DNA from: Luteibacter sp. dw_328
GTDB lineage: Bacteria; Pseudomonadota; Gammaproteobacteria; Xanthomonadales; Rhodanobacteraceae
NCBI RefSeq assembly: GCF_018449605.1
Contig: NZ_JAAVUW010000001.1
Span: 248,001 to 312,000, forward strand
DNA: 64,000 bases
Direction of reading: 5' to 3'
In this document: positions 43,731 through 52,948 of the stretch, in pieces
Layout: each line of letters begins with the position of its first letter
How positions within the stretch are numbered: the first letter of the stretch is position 1
Translations under genes and position numbers: made by a program
Notes under the pieces: generated by a model
The model's database searches: none
The model's input: only the letters and a program-made list of their open reading frames with translations
Told to the model about the DNA's origin: nothing

Positions 43731-44682
43731 CTAGCTCCGGTCGATCCACATGGATGTAGTGGTCGCTGCCCCTGGCAATGACGCGACGACTGATCGGTGA
43801 AAGCGCCTTGCTCTCTTCTTGCATCTGGTTCCAGACGACGGCGTTTGCCCTGGCGACTTCCGGTGGCCAGTTCGACGGCATCGACGCCGGGTCGCGGGAG
43901 AGGATCAGGACGGGCAGATCGGGGAAGGGTCCCACCCAGCGTGTCTCATCCCCGGATTGCCGCAAGGCGTCCAGCTCGGCCTCGAGCGCATCGAACTGCG
44001 TCGGATCGCAGTTATCCGCCTGGATGACGGCGGCGTACGCTTCAAAGCCTGCTGGCACGGTTGAGCAAATACCTTGTATGCGATACCAGCCAATCGTCAT
44101 GAGCAGTTTTTGCCATGGCATTTCCGCGCGCTGGTTGTCCTGGATAGCGACAAGACTCCTGGGCACGCGGTCGTCCTGAAGCGGAGTGGCACCGTCGATA
44201 AACACCAGCGCTGCCAGGTCGTGCCGGTAGTGCCTGGCGTAGGCACGCAGGTAGAGACCGGAGATGGAGTGGCCGGCCAGGACAAATGGTGTGTCGATAC
44301 CCGCGACGCGAATGAGGTCGTGCAGCTGCGCGGCCAGCGTATCCGCGTCATGGGGACGCGGCGTCATGGCGCTCGTACCGAAGCCGCTCCGATCGAACGA
44401 GCAGACGCGGGTCACTTTCGCCAGTGCTGGCTGGACTTTCAACCAGGTCGTGAAGTCGTCGCCGAGGCCGGTATCGAGCATCACGGTGGGTGACCCCTCG
44501 CCAGAGCAGACCAGATGCACGTCGTACCCATCGACCTTGTAGATCTCACCGGGGGCGTGGGCCAGGGAACGCAGCTTTCGAAGCGAAAGCTCGTTGTAAG
44601 CCGTCCCGGCAATGAGGAGGACGAGGGCCAGCGAGGCGACGGCGACTGCGGCGATGGCGAGAACTTTCTTGGGCGTAGTCAT
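43645..44682 (-). CDS. membrane-anchored alpha/beta hydrolase
   Basis: This 345-residue protein has one N-terminal membrane anchor (about residues 8-29, VLAIAAVAVASLALVLLIAG). The hydrolase fold shows DTGLGDDFTTW (oxyanion region), the nucleophile elbow GHSISG and a late histidine in GSDHYIHVDRPE. ATG 44682 follows GAGGAG; the frame upstream is unrelated. The 3' end overlaps the nitrilase gene by 86 bases on the opposite strand. Substrate unknown. Confidence 0.82.
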   Translation of the reverse strand: MTTPKKVLAIAAVAVASLALVLLIAGTAYNELSLRKLRSLAHAPGEIYKVDGYDVHLVCSGEGSPTVMLDTGLGDDFTTWLKVQPALAKVTRVCSFDRSGFGTSAMTPRPHDADTLAAQLHDLIRVAGIDTPFVLAGHSISGLYLRAYARHYRHDLAALVFIDGATPLQDDRVPRSLVAIQDNQRAEMPWQKLLMTIGWYRIQGICSTVPAGFEAYAAVIQADNCDPTQFDALEAELDALRQSGDETRWVGPFPDLPVLILSRDPASMPSNWPPEVARANAVVWNQMQEESKALSPISRRVIARGSDHYIHVDRPELVIREVTALVESLRRGKVAYSQAEPTVVE

Positions 44683-44773
44683 GTCAACGCGATGCTCCTC
44701 GCTGCCGCGGACGGGAGCCCGTGCCATCGGTCATGAAGAGAGCTGCACCTTCGGCGTTGCACGCGTGAATGAA

Positions 44774-44874
44774 CCTGTAGGAGCCGATTCATCGGCGATC
44801 CCGCGGCAGCGGGCCAGGTTGCCGCGAATCAGGCTGTCGCGGGCACCCTTCGCCGATGAATCGGCTCCTACAGG
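44774..44874. repeat. inverted repeat with 25-base perfect arms (REP/BIME-like)
   Basis: Two 25-base arms (44774-44798, beginning CCTGTAGGAGCCGATTC, and 44850-44874) are exact reverse complements separated by 51 bases that themselves contain smaller hairpins. The arm recurs singly at 54055-54079 and, for 22 bases, inside the beta-galactosidase gene at 9227-9248. Size and intergenic placement resemble bacterial interspersed mosaic elements. Confidence 0.85.
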
Positions 44875-44884
44875 GATTTTGGTG

Positions 44885-47800
44885 TCAGGTCTCCACGGGT
44901 GTGTGCGTGATGTGCGGCACGGCGCCCGGGTCGATGTCCTTGTCCGGCCGGATGCGGAAGCAGATGGCATACAGGGCCGGCAGGAACAACAAGGTCAGGA
45001 TGGTGCCGCCAATCGTCCCGCCGATGAGGGTGAAGGCCAGCGAACCCCAGAATACCGAGAAGGTCAGGGGGATGAAGGCCAGCACCGCCGCGAGTGCGGT
45101 GAGGATCACCGGACGTGAGCGCTGCACGGTCGCCTCGACCACCGCATGGTAGGCATCCAGCCCTTGGCGTTGATTGGTGCGAATCTGGCCGATCAGGATC
45201 AGCGTGTTGCGCATGATGATCCCGGCCAGGCCGATCAGCCCGAGGATGGCATTGAAGCCGAACGGTTGGTGGAAAAGGATGAGTGTCGGAACGACACCGA
45301 CGAGAGCCAAGGGCGCGGTCGCCAGAATCATCAGCATCCCTGCGATGGAGCGCACCTCGAAAATGATCACGATCATCATGAGCAGGAGCATGACGGGGAA
45401 CACGGCGGCCAGTGCCTTGTTGGCCTTGCCGGCCTCTTCCAGCGCGCCGGCGGTTTCGATCGCGTAGCCGGGCGGCAACGCGTCCATCACGGGTTTGAGC
45501 TTGCCAATCACATCCATGGAGACATCGGGTGGCTGGAACTGTTCGCCGATATCGCCACGCACCGTCACGGTCGTCGTGCGATCACGACGGCGCAGGATGG
45601 GATCCTCCATGCGTACCTCGGCATGGCCGAGCTGATCCAGTGGCACGCGCCGCCCCTGGGCGCCGACCAGGGCAAACGCACCGAGGCGCGCCGGATCCAG
45701 ACGCGTGGGCCCGTTGCTTCGCGCGACGACGTCGACCGAACGGATGTCTTCCCGCACGCGCGTCACCGTGACGCCGGTAAGCAGGAACTGCAATTGCGCG
45801 GCGGCGTCATGAGAGGTCAGGCCAATAGCCTGGAGACGATCCTGATCGAGCACGAAGTGGACCGTGGGCACGCGTTCGGCCCAATCGGTATTGACCGTGC
45901 GCATGCCTGGATTCGCCTGCATTACCGCCTGCACGGATTGCGCGATGTCACGCACCTTCGCTTCATCCGGCCCGGACACGCGGAAGGCGACGGGGAAGGG
46001 CGAATAGGGACCGAAGACGATCTGCGTGGCACGCACGCGCGCTTCTGGCGCGAGACCGTCCTGCACCGCCTGACGGAGACGAAGCTTGAGTGTGTCGCGC
46101 GTCTTTTCGTCCCTGGTCAGGATGACGATCTTGGCGAAGGAGGGGTCGGGAAGTTCCGGCGCCATGGCCAGGAAGAAACGCGGCGCACCCTGGCCGACGT
46201 AGCCGGTCACGATCTGCGCTTCGGGTTGCTTGCGCGCCCAGTCCTCGACCTTTTTGGCTGCGCTCGCCGTCGCGTCGATCGAGGTACCTTCGGGCATCTG
46301 CACCTCCACGAGTACCTCGGGGCGGTCGGAGATGGGGAAGAACTGCTGCTTCACGAAGCCCATGCCGAAAATGGAAATCACGAATAGACCGACCACGGAG
46401 GCGATCACCAGCACCTTGTTGCGGACCACGAAGGCGATGAGGCGTCGGAACGATCGGTAGCGCGGTGTGCCGTAGATGGCGGCGTGGCCGCCTTCGATAG
46501 CGGGAATCTTCGGCAGCAGCTTGACGCCGAGGTAGGGCGTGAAGATCACCGCCACGAGCCAGGACGTCAGCAGCGAGAACATGACTACCCAGAAAATGTT
46601 GCCGGCGTACTCGCCCGCCGACGAGTGCGCAAAACCCACCGGCATCAAGCCGATCGCCGTCACCAGCGTACCGGCAAGCATCGGCGCCGCCGTGTGGCTC
46701 CACGAGTAGGTGGCCGCGGCGACACGGTCGTGGCCTTCCTCCATTTTCACCACGATGGTTTCGATGACGATGATCGCGTCATCCACCAGGAGGCCCAGCG
46801 AGAGGATCAGGGCGCCCAGCGTAATGCGGTCGAAGTCGCGGCCGGTGACCAGCATGATGACGAAGACGCCGGCGAGGGTGAGCGGCACGGCTGCCGCCAC
46901 GACCAGACCTACGCGAAAACCGAGGCTGACCAGGCTCACGGCGATGACGACCGCCAGGGCGACGAAGAACTTCAACATGAACTCGTCGTACGCCTCGGCG
47001 ATGTTGACTGCCTGATCGGTGATCTTGGTGAAGGTGAGGCCCAACGGAAGATTCGCGGAGATTTCCGTCGCCTTGGTCTCCAGCGCCTTGCCGAGCTCGA
47101 GCCCGTTGTAGCGCTCCTTCATCACCACGCCGAGGACGAGCGTCGGCTCGCCGTCGTTGCGGATAAGGAAGGTTGCAGGATCCTCATAGCCGCGGCGAAC
47201 CGTGGCGATGTCCGACAGCCGGATCGTCTTGCCCGCGGCAATCACGGGCGTGTCCTCGATGGCTTTGACGTCGTCGAAGGCCCCGTCCAGACGAATCTGG
47301 ATCTGGGGGCCGGCCGTGTCGATGGAGCCGGCCGAGGTGAGTACGTTCTGCTTGTTCAGCGCGTCGAAGATGGCCGAGGGTGCAACACCCAGCGTGGCCA
47401 GACGCTCATGCGAGAACTCGATGAAGATTTTCTCGGGACGCTCGCCGATGATGTTGACCTTCTTTACCCCAGCCACATGAAGCAGGTCCTGGCGGAGGCT
47501 TTCCGCTTCACGGACCAGCATGCGCTGCGGTTCGCCGCGCGCCTTGAGGGCATAGAGCGCAAACGTGACGTCGGCGTACTCGTCGTTGACTAAGGGGCCG
47601 ACGACGCCGGGCGGAAGTTTCGCCGCCTCGTCACCGACTTTCTTTCGCGCCTGGTAGAACTCTTCGGGAACGTCGGCCGGCGGCGTATCGTCGCGCAGCG
47701 TGAGCGTGGTGAACGCCAGTCCCGGGCGCGTGAATGTCTCACTGCGATCGTACCAGCGGAGCTCCTGTAGTCGCTTTTCGAGGGGCTCGGCGACCTGGTC

Positions 47801-47992
47801 CTGCATCTCCTGCGCCGTGGCTCCGGGCCACGCGGAGACGATCGTCAGGACCTTGATCGTAAAGTTGGGATCTTCGGCACGGCCCAGATGGAAGAACGCA
47901 AACAGGCCAGCTACCGACACGGCGATGATGAGGAACAGGGTGACGGCGCGTTCGCGAACCGCCAGGGCCGAGAGATTGAATCCCGCGCTCAC
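44885..47992 (-). CDS. RND efflux permease of the TetR-controlled pump
   Basis: This 1035-residue RND transporter has the two half-structure. ALAVRERAVTLFLIIAVSVAG is the first helix; helix 4 is LSLGLLVDDAIIVIETIVVKME with both aspartates. It differs clearly from the Mdt pair at 17772-23992 and resembles single-permease MexK/TriC-type pumps. GTG 47992 overlaps the adaptor stop (GTGA). The outer-membrane factor is encoded separately on the other side of the TetR gene. Confidence 0.92.
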   Translation of the reverse strand: MSAGFNLSALAVRERAVTLFLIIAVSVAGLFAFFHLGRAEDPNFTIKVLTIVSAWPGATAQEMQDQVAEPLEKRLQELRWYDRSETFTRPGLAFTTLTLRDDTPPADVPEEFYQARKKVGDEAAKLPPGVVGPLVNDEYADVTFALYALKARGEPQRMLVREAESLRQDLLHVAGVKKVNIIGERPEKIFIEFSHERLATLGVAPSAIFDALNKQNVLTSAGSIDTAGPQIQIRLDGAFDDVKAIEDTPVIAAGKTIRLSDIATVRRGYEDPATFLIRNDGEPTLVLGVVMKERYNGLELGKALETKATEISANLPLGLTFTKITDQAVNIAEAYDEFMLKFFVALAVVIAVSLVSLGFRVGLVVAAAVPLTLAGVFVIMLVTGRDFDRITLGALILSLGLLVDDAIIVIETIVVKMEEGHDRVAAATYSWSHTAAPMLAGTLVTAIGLMPVGFAHSSAGEYAGNIFWVVMFSLLTSWLVAVIFTPYLGVKLLPKIPAIEGGHAAIYGTPRYRSFRRLIAFVVRNKVLVIASVVGLFVISIFGMGFVKQQFFPISDRPEVLVEVQMPEGTSIDATASAAKKVEDWARKQPEAQIVTGYVGQGAPRFFLAMAPELPDPSFAKIVILTRDEKTRDTLKLRLRQAVQDGLAPEARVRATQIVFGPYSPFPVAFRVSGPDEAKVRDIAQSVQAVMQANPGMRTVNTDWAERVPTVHFVLDQDRLQAIGLTSHDAAAQLQFLLTGVTVTRVREDIRSVDVVARSNGPTRLDPARLGAFALVGAQGRRVPLDQLGHAEVRMEDPILRRRDRTTTVTVRGDIGEQFQPPDVSMDVIGKLKPVMDALPPGYAIETAGALEEAGKANKALAAVFPVMLLLMMIVIIFEVRSIAGMLMILATAPLALVGVVPTLILFHQPFGFNAILGLIGLAGIIMRNTLILIGQIRTNQRQGLDAYHAVVEATVQRSRPVILTALAAVLAFIPLTFSVFWGSLAFTLIGGTIGGTILTLLFLPALYAICFRIRPDKDIDPGAVPHITHTPVET

Positions 47993-49089
47993 GGCTGCGC
48001 TCCTGGGGTAAGGCTGGTGCGCACCTGCTCGCCCTCGTGCAACTGATGCGCGCCGAGCGCGACAAAACGCTCACCGCCCTGCAGCCCGCCGGTCACCGTG
48101 ACCGACTCCTCGCCGACGGAACCAAGCGTCACCGGGCGCCATGACACGGCTTGCGTCTTCGCGGGGATGACCCAGACGCCAGGACCGTTGCCACGGTCGA
48201 AGATGGCCGAGATCGGGATCGACATCGCCGCGCGGGAGGCGTTGGGCAGGTGCACGACGACCGTCGAGCCGAGCGGCGCATCGGCAGCCGCGCCTTCGAG
48301 TACGTAGCGCGCCTCGAACGTGCGCGTGGCGGGATCGGCGGCGTCAGACAGCAGGCGAAGACGCGCGCTGCCGCCTTCGCCGTTGCCGCCGTACAGCGTC
48401 GCGCGTGCCGTGGAACCGATGGCGGGACGCACCGTTTCGGGAAGATCGACGAGGGCTTCGCGCGGCCCGGCATGCGCAAGACGCACGACCATCTGGCCGG
48501 CAGCGACGACCTGGCCCGGCTCGGCGAGCGTTTCCATCACGGTCCCGTCGGCGTCGGCGAGCAGGATCGAATAGCCGGCTTCGTTGGACGAAACGGACGC
48601 CTGTGCCTCGGCGGCGCGAAGACGCGCGGCGGCGGCATCGGAAGCCGCCTTGGCCTGGTCATAGGCGGATGCGGAGACGGCGCCGGCGTCAACGAGACCG
48701 CGCAGGCGTTTCTCGTCGGCGGCGGTTTGCAGCGCTTGCGCGCGTGCCGCTTCCACCTGGCCGACGGAAGCGGTGTCGGCGAGAGCGAGGTCGGTGCGGT
48801 CCATCCGCATCAACGGCTGGCCTTTCCTGACCGTCTGGCCGGCGTCGACGAGACGCTCGATCACCTTGCCGGGAACGCGGAAGCCGAGGTTGCTCTGGAC
48901 GCGTGCGGCGACGATGCCGGAGAAGCTCGACTCTCCGGCCTTGCTGGCGTCGAGCGTGGCCGTGCGTACCAGGGGAGCGGTCAGGCGGGGATCGGCTTCG
49001 GTGCGTGAGCAACCGCTGAGGACGCCGGCCAGCAGAAGAACCCCGATCAGGAGGGGGATGGAACGGGGGGCGCTATGACGGGCGTGCAT
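47989..49089 (-). CDS. RND efflux periplasmic adaptor, lipoprotein
   Basis: This 366-residue membrane-fusion protein has a lipoprotein signal ending LAGVLSGC. Barrel-sandwich half-motifs NLGFRVPGKVIERLVDAGQTVRKGQPL and SILLADADGTVMETLAEPGQVVAAGQ enclose a helical hairpin. ATG 49089 follows GGAAAG; the frame upstream crosses the operator. A GTGACCA-N10-TGGTCAC operator lies at 49130-49153, between it and the TetR gene. Confidence 0.9.
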   Translation of the reverse strand: MHARHSAPRSIPLLIGVLLLAGVLSGCSRTEADPRLTAPLVRTATLDASKAGESSFSGIVAARVQSNLGFRVPGKVIERLVDAGQTVRKGQPLMRMDRTDLALADTASVGQVEAARAQALQTAADEKRLRGLVDAGAVSASAYDQAKAASDAAAARLRAAEAQASVSSNEAGYSILLADADGTVMETLAEPGQVVAAGQMVVRLAHAGPREALVDLPETVRPAIGSTARATLYGGNGEGGSARLRLLSDAADPATRTFEARYVLEGAAADAPLGSTVVVHLPNASRAAMSIPISAIFDRGNGPGVWVIPAKTQAVSWRPVTLGSVGEESVTVTGGLQGGERFVALGAHQLHEGEQVRTSLTPGAQP

Positions 49090-49129
49090 GACGGCTTTCC
49101 GAGAGGGGAAAGCGACACTTTTGTGTCTC

Positions 49130-49153
49130 GTGACCAAAATGTCAACTGGTCAC
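49130..49153. promoter_or_regulatory. predicted TetR operator 1
   Basis: GTGACCA (49130-49136) and TGGTCAC (49147-49153) form a perfect palindrome with a 10-base spacer, upstream of the adaptor-permease genes. The same design with the same spacer recurs at 49817-49842. Confidence 0.75.
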
Positions 49154-49173
49154 AACAGAAAATTCTCAACCGA

Positions 49174-49779
49174 TCAGGTTGAAAGGCTCCGCAGGATGAG
49201 CCCGATCACCGCTGGCAGGCCGTCTTCCACGTCGTCCAGGTTGTGTTGGAGGAGCACGGGGTCGACGAATGGCAGCATGGCGATCCAGATGCCCCGACAC
49301 ACTTCGTCCAGCGGCGTCTTCCGCTCGAAGTCGCCTTGGGCGCGCCCCATGCGAATGATGCTTTCCAGGAGTGCATTGAGGTCCGCGACGTACCTGGCCG
49401 AGCTCGCCCAGTTCTCCGAACGGGAGAAGGCCACGATGTCATAGAGCTGGCGGTCGGTGAAAAACTGCTCCTGGCACTGCTTTACGGAGGTGCGGAACAG
49501 GGCGCGAACCTTCTCGTGAGGCGTGGCTGCGGCCTCGACGGCGGCAGCGATCGTGGCCAGCTGTGGCGTCAGGCAGCGGGTGCAGATGGCCTCGCCGATG
49601 GCCTGCTTGGAGTCGAAGAACTTATAGATGTACGCCTTCGAGAAGCCGATGGCGCGGGCGAGATCCGCCATCGTCGTCTTGGCGTAGCCGTAGCGGCTGA
49701 AATGGGCGTCGGCAGCTTCGACGATCTGGTCCCGGATGGAGGGGGCCTGGTCTTCGGTGAGGGCAGGTGTCTGGATCAT
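49174..49779 (-). CDS. TetR-family repressor of the RND pump
   Basis: This 201-residue repressor has an N-terminal TetR helix-turn-helix (about 13-60: IRDQIVEAADAHFSRYGYAKTTMADLARAIG, then SKAYIYKFFDSKQAI). The C-terminal ligand domain is of the AcrR type. It lies between its two target transcripts, 84 bases from the adaptor gene and 84 from the outer-membrane factor gene. Matching palindromes in both gaps support direct repression of both and of itself. Confidence 0.9.
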   Translation of the reverse strand: MIQTPALTEDQAPSIRDQIVEAADAHFSRYGYAKTTMADLARAIGFSKAYIYKFFDSKQAIGEAICTRCLTPQLATIAAAVEAAATPHEKVRALFRTSVKQCQEQFFTDRQLYDIVAFSRSENWASSARYVADLNALLESIIRMGRAQGDFERKTPLDEVCRGIWIAMLPFVDPVLLQHNLDDVEDGLPAVIGLILRSLST

Positions 49780-49816
49780 GCCAACCGTATACAGGAGCTG
49801 CTTTCTCTTGACAACC

Positions 49817-49842
49817 GGTGACCATATCGTAATCTGGTCACC
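49817..49842. promoter_or_regulatory. predicted TetR operator 2
   Basis: GGTGACCA (49817-49824) and TGGTCACC (49835-49842) have a 10-base spacer, the same half-sites and spacing as operator 1. It lies between the divergent TetR and outer-membrane-factor starts, 21 bases before the latter, where a bound repressor would block both. Confidence 0.8.
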
Positions 49843-49863
49843 TTCAGATGCCCGGATTCACCC

Positions 49864-51321
49864 ATGAAGTCTCTCCTTCTCGCGCTGGCGTCGACCCTGG
49901 CCGTGTCGGCCTGCGCCGTTGGCCCCGATTATGTCCGGCCGGATGTCCATGCACCGGGCGCGTTTCACGCCGGGGCGCCACGTCAGGCCGGGTCGTCGTT
50001 ACCGGTGGCCAGCCTCGAGCATTGGTGGGATGCGTTCCAGGATCCGACACTTTCACGGCTTATCTCGCTAGCCATCCGGCAGAACCTCAGTCTCGAGCAG
50101 GCGCGTGCACGGGTCCAGCAGTCGCGCGCGGGGTTGGGTGAAGCGACGGCGGAACTCCTTCCATCGGGCTCCATCGCCGCATCGGCTGCACGGGCGAAGC
50201 AATCGACCGAGACACCGCTGGGTCGTGTTCTTGCTTCGCAGCCAGGTTTCGATCGGTTCGGCAACGCGTACGAGGGCGATCTTGTCGCCGGCTGGGAGCT
50301 GGATCTCTTCGGCGGCCTTCGCCGTGGGCGCGAGGGCGCGGTCGCCGACCTCGAGGCATCGCAGGCGGGATACGCCGCCGCCACGTTGGAAGTCCAGGCC
50401 CAGGTGGCCGACGACTACCTCGTCGTTCGCGGTCTCCAGCAGCGGCTCGCCGTGGCGCAGGAGCAGGTCGGCACGCAGACACGGCTGACCGATACGATCC
50501 GTCTGCAGTTCAACGCGGGCATCGCGTCGGCCCTGCAACTGCACCAGGCGGAAGGCGCGCTGTCACAGGTGGCGGCGACCTTGCCACGACTCGAGTCCGC
50601 GCTGGCGAATGCCATGAATGCACTCGATGTCATGCTTGGCCGTCAGCCGGGCGAATCGCAGACGGAGCTTGCGGCGGTCGAACCGATTCCTCGGGCGCCG
50701 CTGCTGGCCGACGCCGGCGGCCCGGCCGACTTGCTACGCAGGCGCCCCGACCTCATCGCTGCAGAACGACAGCTGGCCGCGTCGAATGCACGCATCGGGC
50801 AGGCGATTTCCGAGTACTACCCGAAGTTCTCCCTTTCGGCGCTGATCGGAACAGCAACGACCAGCGCGGGGAGCCAGTTCTCGGGACCCGCCAGCCAGGC
50901 GCAGGGCGTGCTCGGTCTGCGCTGGCGTCTCTTCGATTTCGGCCGCGTCGATGCTGAAATCAAGGCGGCGAAGGCACGCGACGCTGAAGCGCTCGCGACC
51001 TACCGGCTTGCGGTGCTGCGCGCGTCGGAAGATGTCGAGGACGCCCTGGTCGCGCTGGATAAGCGTCAAAGCGAGACGGAGATCCTGGCCCGTGGCGAGG
51101 ACTCGCTCCAACAGGCCGAAGTGGCTTCGGAGAAGGCCTATAAAGGAGGCGCCGTGAGCCTTATCGAAGTGCTCGATGCGAACTCGCGACTGCTGGCCAC
51201 GCGCGACGCGAAGGTGCAGGCGCAAGCCGGTTCGGCGCGCGCCGCGGTGGCGGCATTTCTCGCGCTTGGTGGTGGTTGGAATCCGGAGAACGGGTTGGCA
51301 TCGGCAAGCGCGGCGCCATGA
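49864..51321 (+). CDS. NodT-type outer-membrane factor of the TetR-controlled pump
   Basis: This 485-residue TolC-superfamily lipoprotein has a signal ending VSACAVGPDYVRP (lipobox cysteine at residue 17). The repeated coiled-coil and barrel halves are evident, with LLRRRPDLIAAERQLAASNARIGQAISEYYP in the second half. It is divergent from the TetR gene and completes the pump whose adaptor and permease lie on the other side of the regulator. It ends 8 bases before the convergent XRE gene. Confidence 0.92.
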   Translation: MKSLLLALASTLAVSACAVGPDYVRPDVHAPGAFHAGAPRQAGSSLPVASLEHWWDAFQDPTLSRLISLAIRQNLSLEQARARVQQSRAGLGEATAELLPSGSIAASAARAKQSTETPLGRVLASQPGFDRFGNAYEGDLVAGWELDLFGGLRRGREGAVADLEASQAGYAAATLEVQAQVADDYLVVRGLQQRLAVAQEQVGTQTRLTDTIRLQFNAGIASALQLHQAEGALSQVAATLPRLESALANAMNALDVMLGRQPGESQTELAAVEPIPRAPLLADAGGPADLLRRRPDLIAAERQLAASNARIGQAISEYYPKFSLSALIGTATTSAGSQFSGPASQAQGVLGLRWRLFDFGRVDAEIKAAKARDAEALATYRLAVLRASEDVEDALVALDKRQSETEILARGEDSLQQAEVASEKAYKGGAVSLIEVLDANSRLLATRDAKVQAQAGSARAAVAAFLALGGGWNPENGLASASAAP

Positions 51322-51329
51322 CGCACGGC

Positions 51330-52151
51330 TTACGACACCGGGCGGTGCCATCGCTCGGTCGCTTCGTCGACGGGCGCCATGCATTCGACGCGTAGCTCCT
51401 GCGGGCCGGGACTGCGCGGTGTACCGACGGTCGTCACGAGCGAGAAGTAGCTAAGCCGGCGGTTCGCATCGACGAGGGTGAGGGGGATGACGGGCAGATC
51501 GGCGGCGCGGTCGTCCTGCGCGACATGTCCCGTGCCGGGATAGGCCATGAGCGCGTTGAGGAGCACGCGCGTCGGCTCGTCAATGGCTCCACCGACGGCT
51601 TCCCGCCGCACGCGCTGGAGCATGGAGGCGGAAAACCGGTCCCAGTCCCCGATGAAGGGCCGCAAGCCCTCGGGGTCGAAGATCATGTGGAGGATGTTGC
51701 GCGGACGAGGCCAGCGGTCCAGGTCGATGAACGTGCCGAAGAGCCGCTTCGTCGCCTCGTTGACCATCACCACGTTCCAGTAGCGATCCATGACCAGCGC
51801 GGGAAACGGCTCATGCTGCAGGAGCATGCGCTGGAGGGCGTGACGGACGATCACGAAAGAGCCCGTGTCCCAGGACTCGTCCGCGTCGTAGAGAGGGGCA
51901 TAGCCGGCCGCGAGCAGCAACTGGTTGCGCTCGCGAAACGGCATGTCGAGCCCATCCGCCACGACCATGAGTGTCTGCCGGGTGGGAGCGCTGCGTCCGC
52001 TTTCCATGAAGCTCAGGTGCCTTTGCGAGACGCCTGTCTGCAGTGAAAGCTCGAACTGGCTGACGCCGCGCGTGCCGCGCCATGCTTTCAGGATCCGGCC
52101 TAGCTCGCTTGGGGAACTGCCCGCTTGGGTGGTCATGTCGTCGCGCCGCAT
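51330..52151 (-). CDS. XRE-type regulator with MmyB-like ligand domain
   Basis: This 273-residue regulator has an N-terminal helix-turn-helix (about residues 18-72: SQFELSLQTGVSQRHLSFMESGRSAP) and a C-terminal MmyB-like PAS-fold domain (about 100-260, including the FPALVMDRYWNVVMVN strand pair). ATG 52151 and 52136 are both possible and neither has a ribosome site. Two ATTAC-N7-GTAAT palindromes lie in the divergent promoter region before the carbonic-anhydrase-like gene and are its likely binding sites. Confidence 0.85.
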   Translation of the reverse strand: MRRDDMTTQAGSSPSELGRILKAWRGTRGVSQFELSLQTGVSQRHLSFMESGRSAPTRQTLMVVADGLDMPFRERNQLLLAAGYAPLYDADESWDTGSFVIVRHALQRMLLQHEPFPALVMDRYWNVVMVNEATKRLFGTFIDLDRWPRPRNILHMIFDPEGLRPFIGDWDRFSASMLQRVRREAVGGAIDEPTRVLLNALMAYPGTGHVAQDDRAADLPVIPLTLVDANRRLSYFSLVTTVGTPRSPGPQELRVECMAPVDEATERWHRPVS

Positions 52152-52190
52152 GGAAGAAAGGAAGCATTCGATCCTGGCTGGATCGGGTCA

Positions 52191-52207
52191 ATTACCTCGG
52201 AGGTAAT
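52191..52207. promoter_or_regulatory. predicted XRE operator 1
   Basis: ATTACCTCGGAGGTAAT is a perfect 17-base palindrome, 40 bases upstream of the regulator start and 116 upstream of the carbonic-anhydrase-like start. Confidence 0.7.
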
Positions 52208-52250
52208 GAGCACGGTTTATGCCTCAGCTTACCGAACGCAACCGTGTCTG

Positions 52251-52267
52251 ATTACCCCGCACGTAAT
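52251..52267. promoter_or_regulatory. predicted XRE operator 2
   Basis: ATTACCCCGCACGTAAT keeps the same outer half-sites as operator 1 (ATTAC-N7-GTAAT) and lies exactly 60 bases further along, so on a similar helix face. Confidence 0.6.
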
Positions 52268-52322
52268 TGAGACGAATTTCCTTATTCCCACAATAGGCAT
52301 CTCCCACTTCCAGGAGATACGT

Positions 52323-52931
52323 ATGTCCACCACGAAAGGCACGTTCAGCGAGTTCGTATTCAGCGCCATGCCAGGGTTCGACGAGTCCAGCTTTCGCAAG
52401 CTGTTCGCCCAGGCCATCCACCTCAAGACCATCGTGATCCATTGTTTCGACCCACGAGCTGTCGAGATTCCGGAGGTTGTCGCCCGCCATTTTCCTGGTG
52501 AAATCTATCCCGGCGAGAACGTGATCGACGAAGCCGGCAATCGCGTCGGGCACACGCGGACACTATTTCCTGTTTCAGTGGCCGGCGGTCGCGCCGTCGC
52601 TGGCCTGCAGTCGATATCCACGATGGAACATCTGTTTGGCTTCGAGAACGTTGTCGTGGTGCATCACTCGTTCTGCGGAGCAACGTCGTTCACCGCCGAT
52701 GGCATGCTGGATGCCTACAAACATGAGCACGGCGTCGACATCTCCGGGGCATATGACCGGGGCAGTATCAGCATCTCGGACTTCGAATCATCGCTGAAAT
52801 ACGATGTCGACCTGGTTCGTTCCAGCCCGGGCGTGCCTGCGCATGTGAATGTTTACGGATTTTTCTACAACATCGATACGGGCGAATTGACCGAGGTCGT
52901 GCGCGACGTGCCGTCGTCAGGCGCCGAATAA
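52323..52931 (+). CDS. beta-carbonic-anhydrase-like protein
   Basis: This 202-residue protein has the zinc-site motifs of beta-carbonic anhydrases: CFDPR (the Cys-x-Asp-x-Arg pattern) and HHSFCG (His-x-x-Cys). [19 protein letters not shown] replaces the more usual HTGCG phrase, so it is a divergent member. ATG 52323 follows AGGAGA. It is divergent from the XRE regulator across two palindromes, so it is the likely target. It may hydrate CO2 or act on a related substrate such as COS or CS2. Confidence 0.78.
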   Translation: MSTTKGTFSEFVFSAMPGFDESSFRKLFAQAIHLKTIVIHCFDPRAVEIPEVVARHFPGEIYPGENVIDEAGNRVGHTRTLFPVSVAGGRAVAGLQSISTMEHLFGFENVVVVHHSFCGATSFTADGMLDAYKHEHGVDISGAYDRGSISISDFESSLKYDVDLVRSSPGVPAHVNVYGFFYNIDTGELTEVVRDVPSSGAE

Positions 52932-52948
52932 CGACGTTGTGCAAACGT

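Noticed and set aside
44731-44970. A short open frame across the inverted repeat (KIPVGADSSAK)
   Set aside because: It only translates the repeat arm; the same peptide appears in antisense frames at the other copies.
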